Assembly (NCBI RefSeq): GCF_947498005.1
Contig: NZ_CANMIW010000001.1
Span: forward strand, 682,001 to 746,000
Reading direction: 5' to 3'
DNA length: 64,000 nt
DNA from: an uncultured Winogradskyella sp.
Lineage (GTDB): Bacteria; Bacteroidota; Bacteroidia; Flavobacteriales; Flavobacteriaceae
Part shown: positions 62,185 to 64,000 of the stretch, piece by piece
Layout of the letters: each line of letters begins with the position of its first letter
Position numbering within the stretch: position 1 is the first letter of the stretch
Program-made: the position numbers and the translations under genes
The notes under the pieces: generated by a model
Seen by the model: only the letters and a program-made list of their open reading frames with translations
What the model was told of the DNA's origin: nothing
Database searches by the model: none

Positions 62185-64000
62185 CTATCGAAAGCTAAAC
62201 CCAAAAGATAATTTTAATGCAAGGTTATCATTAGAATTATTTAAATGATGATAACCGTAACGATAAAAAGCACCAAACCCTAGTCCTAAATAACCTATAT
62301 TTAAATAAGGGATTTTTAAGATATTTTGAAGTTCTAAACCTGTTTCTAAAAACAACTCTTCCTTTGTTGAGAAATCTATGAACTGATGATCAGAAGCTGC
62401 TTTTAAGCTACCAATCCCAATATTGTTGTGCAATAATACATCTGGTTGAAAATAGCCCTTGTTGTTAAATAATCTACCAAAATTATGTGTTGTAAATAAA
62501 TGTGCATATCTATCTGACAAGAATTCATAAGGCTTTACAGTTTGAAAATAATTCTCAACGATAAATGGTAGTTTTTTATCAAAAGTGCCTTCTCCTGTAA
62601 ACAATAAACCAAATGGAAGAGTGCTATCTATATAACCCAAATCTAATTTATAAGTGGTTTCCCCAATGCCTTTAATTATAAAACTATCATCAAGTGTAAA
62701 TTTTAATTTGTTATAATTAAAATCTCCATCTAAGGCGCCATTTAACCCTCTTGAATACATTAAATTTAAAATTGGTGCATTACTTGGTAGACGAGTTATA
62801 ATGCCAAAATTATTGATTAATTTTTCATTGACATGGTAACTAATACCAATATTAACTTCAGTGTTATTGTAGTTAGTAATTGATATATTATTCTGGTTAA
62901 AAGTATAATCATAGAGCGGTTTAATTTCTGCTGTATTGAAGCCAATAAACCAGTTAATGTTTCTTAACAATTTCATGTCAGTTCTAAAACTAATGCTTTC
63001 TACAGCATCCATTTCACGAGCAATCCAATTGCGAGGATTAAATGGGTTTTCAATTTCATTACCAGAGAACGTACCAACTTCTCTAATTGTATTTTTATAG
63101 TCTAAAGCTATAGAAATATCTTTTTTTCCTGGGACATCAAATGCAATAGATCCACCATATTTCCATTCTTTATCTTTAATTCCGTAGCCAGCAAAGGCAC
63201 CGAAAGAAATATTTTTAAGAATATTATCGTTGGTATAGACACCCAATCCTAGTCTTGTGTCTTCATGTTTATTAGCTCTAAAAATGTTGAGTAAATCAAT
63301 ATCTATATACTTTAAGGGGAAGCGTCCTTTTTGTAACTTTTGAGGTAAAGCCAATACCTTGTCTAAATTTACTTTGTCTCCAATGCTATCAATAAATACA
63401 TAGGTTCTTAATTCCTTTTTATCTAATATTCCTTTTCTATATTCATCCCAATATTTAGAATTCTTATTACCAACATTTTTAGATAATGTAAGAGAAACTA
63501 AAGGGAAATCTTTTTTAGATAATGACGCATTTGGTTTAATTTCTGACAAGTAACTTTTACCTATGTATTTAAAACTACCAAACCCTTCGCCAATAACAAT
63601 TTCAAAATTTAGTTGTTCTGGGAACCAATAATTCCCGTCGATATAACTATACTTTTGTTGTAGTTTAAACTCAACTTTACCGGAATTTACGGTTCTAGCA
63701 TCTACACTTTCTAAAGCATACTTGTTGGAGTTGATATAGAGTAAACCCTCTAATCCATCGAAATTTCGATTGGCTTTAGGTTCAAAAGAAATTACAAAAA
63801 TGGTATCATTATTTTTTATAAATTCTTCCTTTAGACGAAACTTATATTTTTTGGTGCTTCCTTTAGAAATAGGATTGAGATAATTTATTTCAAACCAATT
63901 AAGATGTTCTTTATAAAAAGAAAAGGGTTGTAAGCTGTTCGCTAATAGAGCGAAATTAGGGTTTTTAAAACCAGATGTTCTAGTCGCAATAATACTGTCC
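62185..64000 (-). CDS. DUF5686 outer-membrane protein, 5' end outside the window
   Basis: About 605 C-terminal codons are present; the frame runs unbroken to the window edge, so the real start is beyond 64000 and an apparent start at 63549 (TTG) is internal. The visible part has DUF5686 features: a beta-sandwich with SFEPKANRNFDGLEGLLYIN and LQQKYSYIDGNYWFPEQLNF, then a surface-antigen-like beta barrel of paired strands ending GFGAFYRYGYHHLNNSNDNL and a terminal Phe/Arg strand (LKLSFGFSFR). A CarboxypepD_reg-like domain normally precedes. Its stop is 3 bp from the queG remnant on the other strand. Confidence 0.85.
   Translation of the reverse strand, partial: DSIIATRTSGFKNPNFALLANSLQPFSFYKEHLNWFEINYLNPISKGSTKKYKFRLKEEFIKNNDTIFVISFEPKANRNFDGLEGLLYINSNKYALESVDARTVNSGKVEFKLQQKYSYIDGNYWFPEQLNFEIVIGEGFGSFKYIGKSYLSEIKPNASLSKKDFPLVSLTLSKNVGNKNSKYWDEYRKGILDKKELRTYVFIDSIGDKVNLDKVLALPQKLQKGRFPLKYIDIDLLNIFRANKHEDTRLGLGVYTNDNILKNISFGAFAGYGIKDKEWKYGGSIAFDVPGKKDISIALDYKNTIREVGTFSGNEIENPFNPRNWIAREMDAVESISFRTDMKLLRNINWFIGFNTAEIKPLYDYTFNQNNISITNYNNTEVNIGISYHVNEKLINNFGIITRLPSNAPILNLMYSRGLNGALDGDFNYNKLKFTLDDSFIIKGIGETTYKLDLGYIDSTLPFGLLFTGEGTFDKKLPFIVENYFQTVKPYEFLSDRYAHLFTTHNFGRLFNNKGYFQPDVLLHNNIGIGSLKAASDHQFIDFSTKEELFLETGLELQNILKIPYLNIGYLGLGFGAFYRYGYHHLNNSNDNLALKLSFGFSFR

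Noticed and set aside
62185..63549. Treating 63549 as the start of the DUF5686 gene
   Set aside because: That codon is TTG in the middle of an unbroken coding frame that continues to the window end with clear DUF5686 sequence.

Overview
The window reads as chromosome of a member of the Bacteroidota, most likely a marine Flavobacteriaceae (inference). Signs: AT-rich DNA; promoters with the Bacteroidetes TAnnTTTG -7 box (for example ahead of the tRNA-Gln gene at 31155-31162 and rimP at 32228-32235); a type IX secretion sorting tail (10889-11938); a hybrid two-component system (12322-16302); a SusC-like plug protein; a DUF2723 protein; and alternative complex III joined to a cytochrome oxidase.

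Layout. 0-9.2 kb: tRNA threonylcarbamoylation (TsaC/Sua5), a barrel-less TonB-plug protein, an ABC-F ATPase, a DUF559 nuclease gene between 28-bp inverted repeats, a stray copy of the ABC-F 3' end, an HNH nuclease pair and polA. 9.5-25.1 kb: almost entirely secreted or surface proteins (S74-chaperone protein, LRR/T9SS protein, YadA-head-like repeat protein, beta-helix protein) with their probable regulators (HTCS, LytTR regulator, TPR histidine kinase). Direct repeats with a 21-bp period lie ahead of the YadA-like gene, the beta-helix gene and the LytTR gene itself, pointing to a small LytTR regulon. 25.3-37.3 kb: housekeeping genes (metallophosphoesterase, a thioredoxin fold without cysteines, polysaccharide deacetylase, DUF2723 protein, tRNA-Gln, universal stress protein) and the rimP-nusA-infB operon, whose leader contains an intrinsic-terminator hairpin. 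37.5-49.4 kb: one long respiratory operon, actABCDEF plus coxBA, which would carry electrons from menaquinol through ACIII to an oxygen-reducing oxidase. 49.6-52.9 kb: ruvB, a cytochrome P450 and queG.

52.9-62.2 kb is the most interesting part. It is a 9-kb RiPP (grasp-with-spasm, graspetide-type) locus: a LuxR-type regulator, a 56-residue precursor ending its leader in GG (not annotated by simple ORF length cut-offs), an ATP-grasp maturase, a 61-aa protein, a SPASM protein lacking the radical-SAM cysteine motif, an EreA/ChaN-like lipoprotein, a 99-aa decayed SPASM module, a C39-peptidase ABC exporter and its HlyD partner. It is inserted immediately after queG, and a diverged copy of the queG 3' end lies at its far edge. 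The same scar type (gene 3' end, cargo, diverged second 3' end) occurs at the ABC-F/DUF559 locus. The window ends inside a DUF5686 outer-membrane protein gene.
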